Shown: positions 13,220-14,035 of the stretch, piece after piece
Layout: every line of letters starts with the position of its first letter
Position numbering within the stretch: position 1 is the first letter of the stretch
Assembly (NCBI GenBank): GCA_046541715.1
Contig: JBKHCS010000074.1
Span: 1 to 14,035 of the forward strand
DNA: 14,035 nucleotides
Source of the DNA: CAYPUT01 sp046541715
Lineage (GTDB): Bacteria; Spirochaetota; Spirochaetia; DSM-27196; PWMO01
Direction: 5' to 3'
Translations under genes and position numbers: made by a program
The notes under the pieces: generated by a model
Told to the model about the DNA's origin: nothing
The model's input: the letters and a program-made list of their open reading frames with translations, nothing else
Databases searched by the model: none

Positions 13220-13242
13220 TTAAAGTTTACGTTCAGACAAAT
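13211..13242. repeat. Inverted repeat over the ATPase -35 box
   Basis: ATTTGTC (13211-13217) and GACAAAT (13236-13242) are perfect 7-bp arms separated by 18 nt of AT-rich DNA. The left arm overlaps the -35 hexamer. It could be an operator for a repressor, or a weak hairpin ending the SDR transcript that reads toward it. Confidence 0.4.
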
Positions 13243-13303
13243 CATGAAAGGGCGCATACCAGGCGGAACGTGTGGCCTTCGTCGACTGCATCCAAAGCCG
13301 CTG

Positions 13304-14035
13304 CTACCCCGGCGGAAACCGCTCGTCTATTTCCCGGTAGAGCGCATCCAGGGCTTCGGCGCTCTCGTAGAGGGCGACGTTCCCTTCCGGCCAGGAGTGG
13401 CCTTCGACGACGTATCCATCGTCGGGGAAGATGAGGTTCCCGGTAAGGTGCCGCTGGGGGACGCACATGCTCAAGAGCGTCTCGGCGACCCCTTCGGCGG
13501 TGGCGAAGCGTTTGGTCGGCGTGTGGGCGAGGATGCTCTTTGCCCGGGGCTTCGGCTCGCCTTCCTCGGTAAAGCTCAAGTGTTTGTTCAGGTCGGTCAC
13601 GACGGTTCCCGGGGCAACGGCGTTTACCCGGACCCCGTAGGGGGCAAGCTGGGCGGCGGCCGTTCTTACGAGCCCTTCGAGCCCGTGCTTACTCGCGTTG
13701 TAGGCGTAACTGCCGTAGAGAGAGGCTCTGCTCCCGCTGCTGCAGAGGTGGATAATGTGCCCCTTTCGTTGTCGAACCATCAGTTGGCCGAGTACCGCGG
13801 TAAAGACAAAAGCGCCGGTCAGATTCAGGTCGATCACCTTTCTAAAGATCTCGACCATCTCCCCGATGTCCTCGGTCGCCAGATCGAGGGTCCGGTGGTG
13901 CATACCGGCGAAGTCGACGGCCACATCGACGGCGCCGAACCTTTCAACCGCCGCTTCGGCGGCCGCAGTTACGTCTTCGGGGTCGGTTACGTCGGCGAGC
14001 ATCACCAGGGGAGGTGCCGGACCGAGATCCGCGAG
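13304..14035 (-). CDS. Short-chain dehydrogenase, N-terminus cut by the window edge
   Basis: The frame is open from the right edge (14035) to a TAG at 13304-13306, giving 243 residues of a classical SDR. The N-terminal cofactor loop lies outside the window. What remains has a FAG motif in place of NAG (VDFAGMHH), the helix-4 asparagine region IDLNLTGAFVF, SSGSRASLYGSYAYNASK with the catalytic serine, tyrosine and lysine, and YGVRVNAVAPGTVVTDLN. The usual VDGG end is replaced by FPDDGYVVEG, followed by a C-terminal extension of about 35 residues (ALYESAEALDALYREIDERF). An internal GTG at 14005 is not the true start because coding sequence continues upstream of it. It is probably another polyol or sugar dehydrogenase of the same island, with the ATPase gene lying between them. 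Confidence 0.92.
   Translation of the reverse strand, partial: LADLGPAPPLVMLADVTDPEDVTAAAEAAVERFGAVDVAVDFAGMHHRTLDLATEDIGEMVEIFRKVIDLNLTGAFVFTAVLGQLMVRQRKGHIIHLCSSGSRASLYGSYAYNASKHGLEGLVRTAAAQLAPYGVRVNAVAPGTVVTDLNKHLSFTEEGEPKPRAKSILAHTPTKRFATAEGVAETLLSMCVPQRHLTGNLIFPDDGYVVEGHSWPEGNVALYESAEALDALYREIDERFPPG

Overview
The window is a GC-rich (roughly 60 %) bacterial chromosome segment with densely packed genes in alternating orientation. There is no rRNA, tRNA, CRISPR array or insertion sequence that I can see. The taxon cannot be fixed from sequence alone. A FecR-like/TPR envelope protein, a DUF4143 ATPase and the codon style make a high-GC member of the Spirochaetota a reasonable but low-confidence guess.

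Region 1 (92-3509). A class II CPD photolyase gene (phr) is followed by a DUF427 gene on the minus strand. Divergent from phr is a secreted FecR-like/TPR protein, and then an orphan 122-residue helical protein. Region 2 (3516-5250, minus) is an extended-SDR epimerase/dehydrogenase with a class I glutamine amidotransferase coupled behind it; the amidotransferase uses a TTG start.

Region 3 (5335-12028, continuing at 13304-14035) is an island of catabolic oxidoreductases. It holds an amidohydrolase-2 enzyme with altered metal ligands, a LigC-like Gfo/Idh dehydrogenase with EIP in place of EKP, and an iron-dependent alcohol dehydrogenase. Two SDRs form an operon divergent from a zinc MDR dehydrogenase and an IolG-like inositol dehydrogenase. 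A further SDR runs off the right edge. The MDR/IolG pair recalls the Thermotoga inositol pathway (IolM/IolG), and the upstream SDR looks like a gluconate 5-dehydrogenase. The most economical reading is oxidation and reduction of cyclic polyols, sugar acids or lactones. No transporter, kinase or regulator lies inside the window. Region 4 (12052-13185) is an AAA+/DUF4143 ATPase inserted between oxidoreductase genes, with a strong AT-rich promoter.

The most striking pattern is regulatory. Seven genes that begin a transcription unit (phr, the TPR gene, the epimerase, the amidohydrolase, the LigC-like gene, the iron ADH and the ATPase) have a -10-like hexamer ending only 6-8 nt before the start codon. 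Most also have a -35-like hexamer 16-17 nt further upstream, and none has a clear Shine-Dalgarno site. This is the geometry expected of leaderless mRNAs. Most of the other genes (the two SDRs, the MDR, the IolG-like gene and the 122-aa gene) have clear Shine-Dalgarno sites. Four intergenic regions hold back-to-back divergent promoters, two of them with physically overlapping promoter elements.
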